IMG/VR virus record: IMGVR_UViG_3300048839_001287
Location: 1-58,045 of that record
Length of the DNA stretch: 58,045 nt
Strand: one strand, 5' to 3'
Source of the DNA: a virus
The notes under the pieces are model-generated. The model searched no databases. It was not told the origin of the DNA and worked only from the letters and a program-made list of their open reading frames with translations. This document shows, one piece after another, positions 1-6,748 of the stretch (position 1 is the stretch's first letter; every line of letters starts with the position of its first letter). A program made the position numbers and the translations under genes.

Positions 1-102
1 GATGAATCTGAAACCATTATTACTGTAAAAGATGTCTTTGGAAATATTATTTTTTATCTACATCTTAAAGGTGAATATGAAGTTAAAGTAGATAAATTAT
101 GA
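1..102 (+). CDS. Partial unknown protein (C-terminal end)
   Basis: The reading frame is open from the first base of the window and ends in TGA at 100-102, leaving 33 residues of a gene that starts to the left. The visible tail is rich in beta-branched and charged residues (ends YEVKVDKL), with no motif I recognise. Its stop overlaps the start of the next gene as ATGA (99-102), the coupling used by many genes on this strand. That supports it being a real gene end. Confidence 0.55.
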   Translation, partial: DESETIITVKDVFGNIIFYLHLKGEYEVKVDKL

Positions 103-242
103 TAAAGATATTATTTCAATTGCCAAATTTAGTAGGCAAACTGGCAGTAAAAACTTTGGTAGAAGCTTTGGCCTTTATTCGTGAATGTTACGAACAAGGA
201 GGACAAGCAAAAATTGAAAGAGATGAAAAAACCAAAGATTAA
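99..242 (+). CDS. Small unknown protein (47 aa)
   Basis: A 47-residue frame starts at the ATGA overlap with the preceding gene end. It has a hydrophobic first half (MIKILFQLPNLVGKLAV) and a charged tail (IERDEKTKD), so it could be a small membrane-associated or amphipathic helical protein. It overlaps the next gene by 20 bases. I recognise no family. Support comes only from the coupled start and the tight packing with its neighbours. Confidence 0.5.
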   Translation: MIKILFQLPNLVGKLAVKTLVEALAFIRECYEQGGQAKIERDEKTKD

Positions 243-411
243 AGACGTAATCGTCGAAGACAAAAAAACCGGCCTTTTAATTATTTACCAACCAAAACCG
301 GAAAAAGGTTTACCGCCAAAACCCAGCAAGTTTCAAGAGTGGTTGGAGGAAATAGCAGAAGAACGGTTGGAAAATGAAGCCATAGATTGGGCTACAACCG
401 ATTTTGACTAA
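223..411 (+). CDS. Small unknown charged protein (62 aa)
   Basis: I chose the ATG at 223. An in-frame GTG at 181 would add 14 residues but would lie deep inside the previous gene. The protein is Lys/Glu/Pro-rich with an acidic C-terminus (ends WATTDFD). There is a beta-like patch (GLLIIYQP) and a likely amphipathic helix (FQEWLEEIAEERLE). No catalytic motif is visible. It is the last longer gene before the tRNA cluster. Confidence 0.5.
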   Translation: MKKPKIKDVIVEDKKTGLLIIYQPKPEKGLPPKPSKFQEWLEEIAEERLENEAIDWATTDFD

Positions 412-421
412 TAATAATAAT

Positions 422-484
422 ATGGGAATATTTGTTTTACTTATCATGATTTGGCTGCAATTTGTAGTCAATGACAAAAAATAA
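422..484 (+). CDS. Possible 20-residue membrane micropeptide
   Basis: The frame ATG-TAA encodes a single hydrophobic segment (MGIFVLLIMIWLQFVV) followed by NDKK, the shape of a one-pass membrane micropeptide. It fills the gap between the previous gene and tRNA-Met, starting 10 bases after the previous stop. Length alone does not prove coding, but hydrophobic core plus charged tail is unlikely by chance in a gap of about 80 bases. Confidence 0.35.
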   Translation: MGIFVLLIMIWLQFVVNDKK

Positions 485-490
485 CATCGT

Positions 491-563
491 TGGCCTGAAG
501 CTCAATTGGTAGAGCAGTGGGCTCATAACCCAAAGGAAGCTGGTTCAAATCCAGTCGGGCCAA
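491..563 (+). tRNA. tRNA with CAT anticodon (Met)
   Basis: A full cloverleaf can be drawn. The acceptor stem TGGCCTG/CGGGCCA has 7 pairs including one G-U. The D stem is GCTC/GAGC. The anticodon stem has four pairs plus a G-A at its base, with loop CTCATAA giving anticodon CAT at 524-526. The T stem is GCTGG/CCAGT around loop TTCAAAT, and the discriminator is A. CCA is not encoded. CAT could also be a tRNA-Ile2 whose C34 is modified to lysidine; sequence alone does not exclude this. It lies 9 bases before the split tRNA-Arg. Confidence 0.9.
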
Positions 564-606
564 CAGTGTTTCGGCCTCATAGTTCAAGGGATAGAACCGC
601 GGTCTT

Positions 607-1347
607 TAAGCTATAATAGGAGCACATAGTTAGTAATAATTATGTGAATTCTGGCTGTTCAGGAAAGTCTAAAAATAACAAGCCATGGTCAAATTCCCAG
701 TGGCAATTTCTGCATAACTGAATTATGTTATTGCGAGCATTTGCTTCGCCTACCGTTTGGTCTTCAGAAAATGAAGATAGTGGTTTTATATGACATAATT
801 CTACATGCTTGTCATAACCACAGTTTGCACATGGGAGCTTTATTAAATCCTTGTATTTGCTTCTTGCAAGTCCTCGGATATGAGCATTTTTACTGGAAGT
901 GTGAAGATTAGTTAAACATTTTCTGTTCCAGTATTCTTTTAAAGGAAGAGTTTGAAAATAATCATAACGAGTTTCTGTATATTCTTTATGGTGTTTTTCA
1001 CATAATGTGTGTCGGTAACTCTTTACTGGTTTACCACATTTAGTGCAAGTTTTCTTAGTTTTCCTTTTAGGATAAAGCTTATTCGTAACAATTGCAGCAC
1101 AAGAACTAGAACAAAACTTTGGATTGTTTGTCTCTTTGTTGCAGTTAATACAGTTATTCATGATAATCGTGAGCTTATTTATTTAATAAATGAGTGCAGA
1201 GACTGTACGCCAGACACCCCACCATATAAAATGAGGGTGAAGAGACAGTCCAGACCACAAATATACACAAAATAATCGAACAACGAGGTTTTATTTTAAT
1301 ATAAGTTAAAGTTCGAGTGTATAGCGATGAAAATCGTAGTCGGTAAG
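607..1347 (+). ncRNA. Group I self-splicing intron in tRNA-Arg
   Basis: The intron follows a U (606) and ends with a G (1347), as group I introns do. Core elements are readable. An R-like element (1194-1205, GTGCAGAGACTG) and an S-like element (1240-1251, AAGAGACAGTCC) form P7 by pairing GACTGT (1201-1206) with ACAGTC (1245-1250). CACCC (1215-1219) and GGGTG (1235-1239) between them form P8. CACATA/TATGTG just before the HNH gene looks like a P2 hairpin. P1 pairing could only be drawn weakly. The repeat TAAGCTA occurs at both ends (607-613, 1344-1350). Insertion after U34 is also where cyanobacterial tRNA-Leu introns sit. Confidence 0.82.
640..1161 (-). CDS. HNH homing endonuclease (in intron, antisense)
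   Basis: This 173-residue protein has zinc-binding pairs at the N-terminus (CINC, CSSSC, CTKC, CEKHH) and a C-terminal HNH nuclease core: CANCG, then LCHIKPLSSF with the catalytic His, then NNIIQLCRNCHWEFDHG. It should cut intronless tRNA genes and spread the intron. It lies wholly inside the group I intron but on the opposite strand to the tRNA, so it is not translated from the unspliced tRNA transcript and needs its own promoter. It is the only left-pointing gene in the first 23.9 kb. ATG at 1161 is the natural start. Confidence 0.88.
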   Translation of the reverse strand: MNNCINCNKETNNPKFCSSSCAAIVTNKLYPKRKTKKTCTKCGKPVKSYRHTLCEKHHKEYTETRYDYFQTLPLKEYWNRKCLTNLHTSSKNAHIRGLARSKYKDLIKLPCANCGYDKHVELCHIKPLSSFSEDQTVGEANARNNIIQLCRNCHWEFDHGLLFLDFPEQPEFT

Positions 1348-1385
1348 CTAAACCGCTAATTCCAGTTCGAGTCTGGATGGGGCTA

Positions 1386-1524
1386 CTAATAAAAAATAAA
1401 AAAGAATTTTATACCTTTCTAAAGCTTTAAGAAGCCCTGCATTTTAGGTGGGAAGATCTGTACTACGTGTACAGTAGAGAGGAAGAGGGCGGTTCTGAGA
1501 ACTGCCCACTTAAAAAAAATTAAA
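1386..1524 (+). other. Intergenic stretch with two strong hairpins
   Basis: No gene is visible here. The sequence contains CTGTAC-TACGT-GTACAG (about 1456-1472) and a longer hairpin near 1486-1507 (GGGCGGTT/AACTGCCC with one G-U pair), followed by CACTT and a run of A, not T. This is a poor terminator in either direction. It could be a small structured RNA, a processing signal for the tRNA transcript, or a 5' leader of the gene at 1525. It does not fold as a standard tRNA. Confidence 0.35.
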
Positions 1525-1752
1525 ATGGACCCGAATCAAAAATATCCTTATAACAGAGAGCAACTAGATACCTTAATTAGAATGTATAATCACGCATATG
1601 CGATAATGATTTTACAAAAAATTAAAAAGGGGATAAAACCAGAGGAAATAAAAGCCGAAGAAGAGGCTTTATTTTCACAGGCCCAAAAAGAATTTAATGA
1701 AAATGGCGGGTTAGACAATACCTTTAAAATGTTAGAAGAGGAAACAAAATGA
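1525..1752 (+). CDS. Unknown small helical protein (75 aa)
   Basis: ATG start 12 bases after the hairpin region. The protein is mostly charged helix (IKKGIKPEEIKAEEEALF), with an N-terminal YNREQLDTLIRMYNHAY segment and a C-terminal MLEEETK. I recognise no family. It is coupled to the next gene by ATGA overlap. It resembles the small acidic proteins common in early phage regions, but no function can be assigned. Confidence 0.55.
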   Translation: MDPNQKYPYNREQLDTLIRMYNHAYAIMILQKIKKGIKPEEIKAEEEALFSQAQKEFNENGGLDNTFKMLEEETK

Positions 1753-1967
1753 TAGAAGGATATAAAAGAATCCATATGACGGGATTTGCAATAACATTTA
1801 TTTTTTTGCTGATCTTTCGGTTCTTAATTGATTGGAAAAAGATGCAGAAAAATGAATGGGCAGAGATTGCCTTTATTGCGTTTTTTTGGGAATACTATTT
1901 AATTAAAACAATATGGGAATTATTCCAGAATTTAATTTTAGGACTTCGCGCGAAAACGCGGAAATAA
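1749..1967 (+). CDS. Small membrane protein (72 aa)
   Basis: One clear transmembrane segment (FAITFIFLLIFRFLI, residues 13-27) is followed by a short basic stretch (DWKKMQK). A second hydrophobic region (EIAFIAFFWEYYLIKTIWELF) may be another membrane or re-entrant helix. The C-terminus is basic (RAKTRK), suggesting a cytoplasmic tail. It overlaps the preceding gene by ATGA and the next by 55 bases. No family recognised. Confidence 0.55.
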   Translation: MIEGYKRIHMTGFAITFIFLLIFRFLIDWKKMQKNEWAEIAFIAFFWEYYLIKTIWELFQNLILGLRAKTRK

Positions 1968-2212
1968 AATTCGCAGAATTAATTGATCATATGGGAAATC
2001 TAACTCCAGGCGCATATGTAGGAGTTATGCTCCCATTTTCTACAAACATAGAAGACGATATTCTTCTTGTCTTGCGAGAAGATTACCGCACTGTTTACAG
2101 AAAAAAAAATAATTTGATCTGGGAAGATACATCATCCGGTCTTACCAGACAAGCAACAGAAACAATTGAAACTCTTGCAAGGAAGAATTTCGATTGGTCT
2201 AATTGGACATAA
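1913..2212 (+). CDS. Unknown protein (99 aa)
   Basis: The ATG at 1913 lies inside the end of the membrane-protein gene, and the stop is two bases before tRNA-Leu. The protein mixes beta-like (GAYVGVMLPFS, DDILLVLREDY) and helical (TRQATETIETLARKNF) parts, consistent with a small globular fold. I see no motif that assigns a function. The 55-base start overlap is long for this genome, so the true start could be the internal Met at residue 27. Confidence 0.5.
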   Translation: MGIIPEFNFRTSRENAEIKFAELIDHMGNLTPGAYVGVMLPFSTNIEDDILLVLREDYRTVYRKKNNLIWEDTSSGLTRQATETIETLARKNFDWSNWT

Positions 2213-2213
2213 C

Positions 2214-2297
2214 GGGGTTGTGCTGGAACTGGAATACAGGATGGTCTTAAAAACCATTGCCCAGAAGGGATTGGGGGTTCGAATCTCCCCTGCCCCA
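2214..2297 (+). tRNA. tRNA-Leu(UAA)
   Basis: The anticodon arm ATGGT-CTTAAAA-ACCAT gives anticodon TAA (2247-2249). A long variable arm (CCC-AGAA-GGG, 2260-2269) and a GGAA-containing D loop are typical of class II tRNA-Leu. The T arm is GGGGG-TTCGAAT-CTCCC, and the acceptor is GGGGTTG/CTGCCCC with a U-G and one U-U mismatch. The discriminator is A. Like tRNA-Arg(UCU), it decodes an A/T-ending codon (UUA) favoured by this genome. Any reading frame through it belongs to the flanking genes only by chance. Confidence 0.88.
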
Positions 2298-2315
2298 CTA
2301 AAATTAACTAATATT

Positions 2316-2645
2316 ATGACAGAACAAGAACAACGAAGCAAGGAATATTACGGGTTGCTGTACTTTATTTGTGTGGCAGAAGAAATACTACAAATACTGG
2401 CAAAAAACTCTATTATTACGCATCAAAGAGAAGTGGAAGATTATTGGAAAAAAATGCAAGGAATAGCTTTTGAAAAATACGCGGAAATTCAAAGAAAGGG
2501 AAAAATTTCCTCAGAAACTTTAGATAAAATACTCAAAGACTTTTATCTAAAGAACTACAGAAATTACTTTGAAGCCAGGTTTTTCCGTCCCGAGGTTATT
2601 CCACAACTGGATAGAGTACTAACCCTGCTAAAAATTAAATCATGA
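2316..2645 (+). CDS. Unknown helical protein (109 aa)
   Basis: I chose the ATG at 2316. A longer in-frame start at 2166 would run through tRNA-Leu. The product is almost all helix (YYGLLYFICVAEEILQILAK, REVEDYWKKMQGIAFEKYAEIQ) with a basic C-terminal part (FYLKNYRNYFEARFFRPE). It overlaps the following gene as ATGA. No family recognised. Confidence 0.5.
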   Translation: MTEQEQRSKEYYGLLYFICVAEEILQILAKNSIITHQREVEDYWKKMQGIAFEKYAEIQRKGKISSETLDKILKDFYLKNYRNYFEARFFRPEVIPQLDRVLTLLKIKS

Positions 2646-2920
2646 CGCAACAACAAAACATAAGAAGAGAGGACCGCTCTCTTCATATAAAAGAATTGGT
2701 AGAAAAGAAACATCTTAAAGTTTTGCGCGAAAGGCGTACTAATAAAGCTTTGAATGTTTCTTATACAGAAGATGGATTAAAATTTACCATGAATAAAACT
2801 GGTAGATATATTTTTGATCCGGAAAAAAATTATGTGGAAGAATTTAATCCACGGGAATTTAAAGATCCACACCTTCAAAAATGCGAGGTTATTTGGATCA
2901 TGAAAGCCACTAAACTTTAG
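2642..2920 (+). CDS. Unknown basic protein (92 aa)
   Basis: The N-terminus is strongly basic (IRREDRSLHIKELVEKKHLKVLRERRTNK), followed by a beta-like part with DGLKFTMNKTGRYIF and VEEFNPREFKDP. It could bind nucleic acid, but no known domain is visible. The gene ends inside a terminator stem (the stop TAG lies at 2918-2920), so it probably closes the first small-gene unit. Confidence 0.5.
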   Translation: MTQQQNIRREDRSLHIKELVEKKHLKVLRERRTNKALNVSYTEDGLKFTMNKTGRYIFDPEKNYVEEFNPREFKDPHLQKCEVIWIMKATKL

Positions 2921-2931
2921 TGGTATTTTTT
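2907..2931 (+). terminator. Rho-independent terminator
   Basis: CCACTAA (2907-2913) pairs with TTAGTGG (2917-2923) around a three-base loop, followed at once by TATTTTTT. The stop codon of the preceding gene is part of the stem. The next gene starts 17 bases further on with no obvious promoter, so termination may be partial. Confidence 0.75.
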
Positions 2932-2947
2932 CATTAAAGAAATTAGT

Positions 2948-3451
2948 ATGAAATATGCAATTATGGCTATTCTTGTGTTGTTTACGTCGTTAGGTAACGG
3001 CAACTCAACAAGTAAAGAAAGTCCGGTACTGTACCAAGCTACACTTACAGAAGTATTGGTAACAGCAAAAAAATACACCAAAGAAGAGCTTGCCGCAGCA
3101 GAAAAATGCGTGTGCGGAGAAGCCGAAGGACAATCATTAACAGGCAAAATAGCCGTGATGAACGTCATTCAAAATAGAATGGAAAGAAGAAATAAAAATC
3201 TTCTTGAAGTTGTGTACCGTAAAGGCCAATTTGATGGTATGAAATCAAAAAGACCTATTACAGCAGAATGCAAAAAAGCAGTACGTATGGCTCTATTTGA
3301 AGACATACGAATCTTACCAAAGGATGTCGTGTATTTCCATAATAAGGATATAGCGACGGATAAAGGTTGGATAAACAAATTGTATAAAACAAAAATTCGT
3401 TGGGGGCAAATTGAAGACCACGAATTTTTCTCATTCATAGACAAACCATGA
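2948..3451 (+). CDS. SleB-like secreted cell-wall hydrolase
   Basis: Residues 1 to about 20 form a signal peptide (MKYAIMAILVLFTSLG). The rest matches the Hydrolase_2 / SleB family of lytic transglycosylase-like enzymes. The catalytic region is CGEAEGQSLTGKIAVMNVI with candidate glutamates E58 and E60, then QNRM, a GQFDGM segment, VVYFHN and a final HEFF. These enzymes cut peptidoglycan glycan strands. Placement on the replication side, far from the holin/lysin genes at 54-55 kb, with its own export signal, suggests a separate role. Candidates are wall remodelling, superinfection exclusion or lysis by the export pathway. The first two are inference. Confidence 0.75.
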   Translation: MKYAIMAILVLFTSLGNGNSTSKESPVLYQATLTEVLVTAKKYTKEELAAAEKCVCGEAEGQSLTGKIAVMNVIQNRMERRNKNLLEVVYRKGQFDGMKSKRPITAECKKAVRMALFEDIRILPKDVVYFHNKDIATDKGWINKLYKTKIRWGQIEDHEFFSFIDKP

Positions 3452-3684
3452 GGCAATTACCTAGATATCAAATGTGGCTTCTCAATTTTGTTGAACTACT
3501 TGAAATTCTCATAAGTATTGTTTCTTTTACATACGTTCGCCCTTCGTGGGCATTAAAAATCCACGCAAAATGTTTACTAAGAAAGCAAAAGAACTGCTCA
3601 AAGCGCTTATTGAAAGAAACGCAGAGGACATCAGTCGAGAATACAACCAAAGCGGTTTATCTTGGGAAGAGAGACGCCTTTTAA
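3448..3684 (+). CDS. Possible small membrane protein with long overlap
   Basis: The start overlaps the hydrolase stop as ATGA, suggesting translational coupling. The N-terminal half has a hydrophobic helix (MWLLNFVELLEILISIVSF, residues 9-27) followed by a basic stretch. The C-terminal half (LLRKQKNCSKRLLKETQRTS) overlaps the next gene by 115 bases in another frame and may be a chance extension. A small membrane partner of the wall hydrolase is possible but only inferred from position. Confidence 0.4.
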   Translation: MRQLPRYQMWLLNFVELLEILISIVSFTYVRPSWALKIHAKCLLRKQKNCSKRLLKETQRTSVENTTKAVYLGKRDAF

Positions 3685-3743
3685 AAAAATCGGTAGAAGA
3701 TGCTAAAAAGAAAGAAGAAGAGAATAAAAGACCTCGAACCTAA
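3570..3743 (+). CDS. Unknown charged coiled protein (57 aa)
   Basis: I chose the ATG at 3570; a GTG at 3546 is possible. The product is a short, very charged helix (AKELLKALIERNAEDI, SWEERRLLKKSVEDAKKKEEE), probably a coiled coil. It overlaps both neighbours (115 bases upstream, 44 downstream), so only one frame may be the main coding one in part of this stretch. No family recognised. Confidence 0.45.
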   Translation: MFTKKAKELLKALIERNAEDISREYNQSGLSWEERRLLKKSVEDAKKKEEENKRPRT

Positions 3744-4086
3744 GGTGGGGTCTCTTATTCCAATTTATTTGGATTATAAAAACCAACTTAAATTTGAAGG
3801 TTTTGCCAAATTAATAAGAAAGGAGCCACAAATTTCTCTAACATTCTTTGCTGATAACGAAGAGTTTTCAGAAGAGTGGCATCCGAATATCTATGTAGCA
3901 GAAAGATGGCTTGTGGAATTTACTTCATGGCAAAAAACCATTTTTCGTACTCATAGGTGGATTAGAAGATTAGTGAGACCAGCTACGAGAATAAGGAAAG
4001 GCGGAGATAGCGTAATGTCGTTATATACCACCTATGATCAAAACATTGAAGAGGAAATATTACCAGAAACAGATTTTTGGGAATGA
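3700..4086 (+). CDS. Unknown protein (128 aa)
   Basis: The N-terminus is basic (MLKRKKKRIKDLEPK), followed by a beta-rich middle (GSLIPIYLDYKNQLKFEGFAKLI) and an Arg-rich segment (RTHRWIRRLVRPATRIRKGG). The order of strands recalls a small SH3-like or PH-like barrel, but I cannot name a family. It ends with an ATGA overlap with the next gene. Confidence 0.55.
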   Translation: MLKRKKKRIKDLEPKVGSLIPIYLDYKNQLKFEGFAKLIRKEPQISLTFFADNEEFSEEWHPNIYVAERWLVEFTSWQKTIFRTHRWIRRLVRPATRIRKGGDSVMSLYTTYDQNIEEEILPETDFWE

Positions 4087-4376
4087 AACAATTATACGAA
4101 GACTTTAAAAAAAGCATTGTGGATTACTATCAGGCCATTCCAAAAGGAATTTATAAGTTCCCGCCGGATTATTGGATATTACATTTTACACATAGTTTAG
4201 AATGTAAAGAGCTGGTAAAAACCAAAAATGATGTTTATATAAATACAAGAAGTATTGACGGAGAAAAAATTCGAGTCAGATGGAACGCCCTAATCCCAGA
4301 ACAGCTTATGTATATAGCACAAACATTGGAAGATGATATACAAAATAAACAAAAAGACAATAGCAATAAGCTCTAA
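4083..4376 (+). CDS. Unknown protein (97 aa)
   Basis: I chose the ATG at 4083, coupled by ATGA to the preceding gene. Residues such as YYQAIPKGIYKFPPDYWILHF and a Lys/Asn-rich tail give no known motif. Its last 44 bases overlap the DNA polymerase start, which suggests the two are translated together. Confidence 0.5.
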   Translation: MKQLYEDFKKSIVDYYQAIPKGIYKFPPDYWILHFTHSLECKELVKTKNDVYINTRSIDGEKIRVRWNALIPEQLMYIAQTLEDDIQNKQKDNSNKL

Positions 4377-6306
4377 AGAAGAGTGTCTTTCATTTTTGGA
4401 AAAAACTAAAACGGTAGGACTTGATATTGAAACTACGAAAAAATACCAAGGAAAGGTTTATGGAAACAGAGAAGGTTTAGACCCTTATACTTCAGAAATC
4501 ATAATGCTTCAATTTGGTAATGAAACAACTCAATATATTTTAGACACCAGGGTTGTAGACAAAAAAATAGTTATTGAGATTCTCGAAAAAATTAACGAGA
4601 AACCTATAATCGGACACAACTTAAAGTTCGAGTATAAACACATTCTTCATAATTATGGTGTTCGTTTGAAAGATTTAAATGATACCATGATAGCCGAATC
4701 AGTTATTGAATGTGGAGATACTAGAGGCAAGTTAGGCTTGAAACAACTTGCTGTAAAATATCTTGGAGAAGAGTGGGAGCAGGAAATTGATAAATCAACA
4801 AGAATCCAATTTTTGGATATTGGTGATAAAGAATTCTCAGAAGAACAATTAATATATGGTGCATTGGATATTGTAATGCCGTGTTCCATTATTAAAGCGC
4901 AAAAGAGAAAACTTCAGTATCTTGACCTACAAGATACGTTTTCTTTTGAGAAACAGTTTATTCCTGTTCTTGGAGAAATGGAATATAACGGTAAATATAT
5001 CAATCGAACAAAATGGATGGATATTTATCGTAAAAATCTTGAGCGGTTTTATTCCTATGAAAAACAGCTTAATACGGCTTTAGAATCTAACCCAGATATG
5101 TTTGCTCCTTTTCTTGATGATGGTAAAGCAAATATATTGTGGACATCTTCTAAACAAGTTATTCCAGTAATGCAAACTATTGGAGTAGATACTTGGGTAA
5201 AAGATAAGATAAAAACTAAGAAAACCGGAAAGGCTTCCTATAAACATTCTGTTGAGGCAAAACACCTCAGAAAATATCTTCATCTTGATTTGGTAAAAAT
5301 GTATCTCAAATATAAAACTCTTGAGAAATATGTTACCAGTTATGGGGAAAAGTTTCTTGATAATGTGAATCCTATCACAGGAAGAATTCATCCTGATTTT
5401 TGGCAAATTGTAAACACAGGAAGAACTTCTTGTCAAAATCCAAATCTTCAGAATATTACTTCTGGAGAATTTAGAGATTGCTTTACTGCTACTGATGAGG
5501 AACATAAATTAGTGTGTTGCGATTTTTCTTCGCAGGAGCCGAGGGTAACAGCCCACTATTGCCAAGATCCTGCTTTAATGGAATTATTCCTTAAAGGAGA
5601 CGGGGATACACATAGTTTGATTGCCCGCAAAGTATTTGAGGTTATAGAAAACAAGCCTCAAATTATTGATAAGCATAATGAAGGTTGGTCAGAGAAGTTT
5701 AATATGACCAAAAGAAAAGTAGGTAAAACTATTAATCTTGGTCTTGATTATGGTAAATCTGCATTTTCATTAAAAGCCGATCTTGGTATTACTCAAGAAG
5801 AAGCAGAGGATATTTACAACGCCGTAAGGAATGCCTTTCCATTAAAAGAAAAATATTTTGAAAAAAAGAGAGTAGAAACTTTTAAGAATGGGTATGTATT
5901 AATCGATCCAATTATTAAAAGAAAGTCTTTTGTAAAAGCTTCGTTGAATCGTTATAAATATTTATCGAAGAAAAAAGATAAATCAGATGAAGAAAGATCT
6001 GAATTATTCTCTATTGAAGGCTCTTTGCAAAGAGATAGTAACAACTATCCTACCCAAGGAACGGCGGCTTCTATGACAAAACAAGCTTTGATTCTGATTT
6101 ATCAGTGGCAAGATAAAAATAAAGCTTGGAATAAATTTAAAGTTGTGAATGCTGTTCACGATGAAATAGTTGTAGAAAGTACTATTGATTATACTGAAAA
6201 GGCGGCCAAAGTAGTTCAATGGGCCATGATCAAAGCAGGAAAAATATTTTGTTCTACTATCCCAATGGTAGCAGAACCAATCATATCAGATAAATGGGAA
6301 CATTAA
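4333..6306 (+). CDS. polA: Family A DNA polymerase with 3'-5' exonuclease
   Basis: This is the replicative polymerase of the phage. The N-terminal proofreading domain starts with GLDIETT (D31, E33), followed by IIGHNLKFE and YGALDI. The polymerase domain has motif A at CCDFSSQEPR (catalytic D397), motif B at KRKVGKTINLGLDYG (K465 region) and motif C at VHDE (H609-E611). At 657 residues it is shorter than E. coli Pol I because the 5' nuclease is missing. That activity is encoded separately at 21802-22563. Several crAss-like groups use PolA. It shares its start with the end of the previous gene. Confidence 0.96.
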   Translation: MIYKINKKTIAISSKEECLSFLEKTKTVGLDIETTKKYQGKVYGNREGLDPYTSEIIMLQFGNETTQYILDTRVVDKKIVIEILEKINEKPIIGHNLKFEYKHILHNYGVRLKDLNDTMIAESVIECGDTRGKLGLKQLAVKYLGEEWEQEIDKSTRIQFLDIGDKEFSEEQLIYGALDIVMPCSIIKAQKRKLQYLDLQDTFSFEKQFIPVLGEMEYNGKYINRTKWMDIYRKNLERFYSYEKQLNTALESNPDMFAPFLDDGKANILWTSSKQVIPVMQTIGVDTWVKDKIKTKKTGKASYKHSVEAKHLRKYLHLDLVKMYLKYKTLEKYVTSYGEKFLDNVNPITGRIHPDFWQIVNTGRTSCQNPNLQNITSGEFRDCFTATDEEHKLVCCDFSSQEPRVTAHYCQDPALMELFLKGDGDTHSLIARKVFEVIENKPQIIDKHNEGWSEKFNMTKRKVGKTINLGLDYGKSAFSLKADLGITQEEAEDIYNAVRNAFPLKEKYFEKKRVETFKNGYVLIDPIIKRKSFVKASLNRYKYLSKKKDKSDEERSELFSIEGSLQRDSNNYPTQGTAASMTKQALILIYQWQDKNKAWNKFKVVNAVHDEIVVESTIDYTEKAAKVVQWAMIKAGKIFCSTIPMVAEPIISDKWEH

Positions 6307-6518
6307 CATTAAATGACAAACAACTGCACATTATACAAATAGCAGTTGCTTTAACTTTCTATCAGGAAGCCAAAGTAGCTGGTATACAAGAAGATGGTCC
6401 AGTTGTTTATTTAGACAATTGGACAAGCCTAAATTTTGTTAGTCCTTATCAAATTGTGCAAACTAAAAGAAACATCCAAATTCAAAAAAAGATTAAATGG
6501 TTACAGATAGAAGAGTAA
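6294..6518 (+). CDS. Unknown small protein (74 aa)
   Basis: ATG at 6294 overlaps the polymerase end by 13 bases. The product has an N-terminal helix (LHIIQIAVALTFYQEAKVAG) and a basic C-terminal part (TKRNIQIQKKIKWLQ). No known motif. Position directly behind the polymerase makes a role in replication possible, but nothing in the sequence shows it. Confidence 0.5.
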   Translation: MGTLTLNDKQLHIIQIAVALTFYQEAKVAGIQEDGPVVYLDNWTSLNFVSPYQIVQTKRNIQIQKKIKWLQIEE

Positions 6519-6748
6519 GCAGAGACGAATTAAGAAAAATCTCTGCGGATTATGATATATTGCAGACCATGTTTCCAGAAGAGCTTTTTACGGATTGGCT
6601 ACGTCGGACAGATGAACCCGATGTGTTCCATAAAAAGGGAAGGAGCAGTGTAGCCTATCTAGACTTAGGGAAGGCTTCCTGTATAAGGAAAATGGACAAA
6701 AACCTAAAAAAAAGATGCAAGAAAGAGGGCACGAAGATTACGGAATGA
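6497..6748 (+). CDS. Unknown small protein (83 aa)
   Basis: A charged protein (VTDRRVSRDELRKISADYD) with a basic C-terminus (RKMDKNLKKRCKKEG). It overlaps the previous gene by 22 bases and is coupled by ATGA to the IF3-like gene. The end of its frame gives the IF3-like gene its likely start. I cannot assign a family. Confidence 0.5.
   Translation: MVTDRRVSRDELRKISADYDILQTMFPEELFTDWLRRTDEPDVFHKKGRSSVAYLDLGKASCIRKMDKNLKKRCKKEGTKITE

Larger units (their letters stand above)
573..1385 (+). tRNA. Intron-interrupted tRNA-Arg(UCU)
   Basis: The 5' exon (573-606) has acceptor GGCCTCA, D stem GTTC/GAAC and the 5' side of the anticodon stem (GCGGT). The 3' exon (1348-1385) has ACCGC, the T arm TCCAG-TTCGAGT-CTGGA, acceptor TGGGGCT and discriminator A. 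Joining U606 to C1348 gives a seven-base loop CTTCTAA, anticodon TCT, the same loop as bacterial tRNA-Arg(UCU). The 741-base intervening piece sits right after U34. This tRNA reads AGA, a common Arg codon in this AT-rich genome. The acceptor has an unusual G1-U72 pair. Confidence 0.85.

Noticed and set aside
606-608. TTA anticodon (ochre suppressor) in the unspliced tRNA at 573
   Set aside because: The following bases do not close the anticodon stem. Only joining to 1348 restores GCGGT/ACCGC and gives TCT (Arg).
1009-1275. Rightward reading frame inside the intron
   Set aside because: It is the opposite strand of the HNH gene and intron core, and its product has no recognisable pattern.
1430-1512. 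Possible further tRNA after the split tRNA-Arg
   Set aside because: No acceptor stem, no seven-base anticodon loop and no proper T loop could be drawn.
2166-2315. Longer start for the gene ending at 2645
   Set aside because: It would translate through tRNA-Leu(UAA). The ATG at 2316 follows the tRNA.
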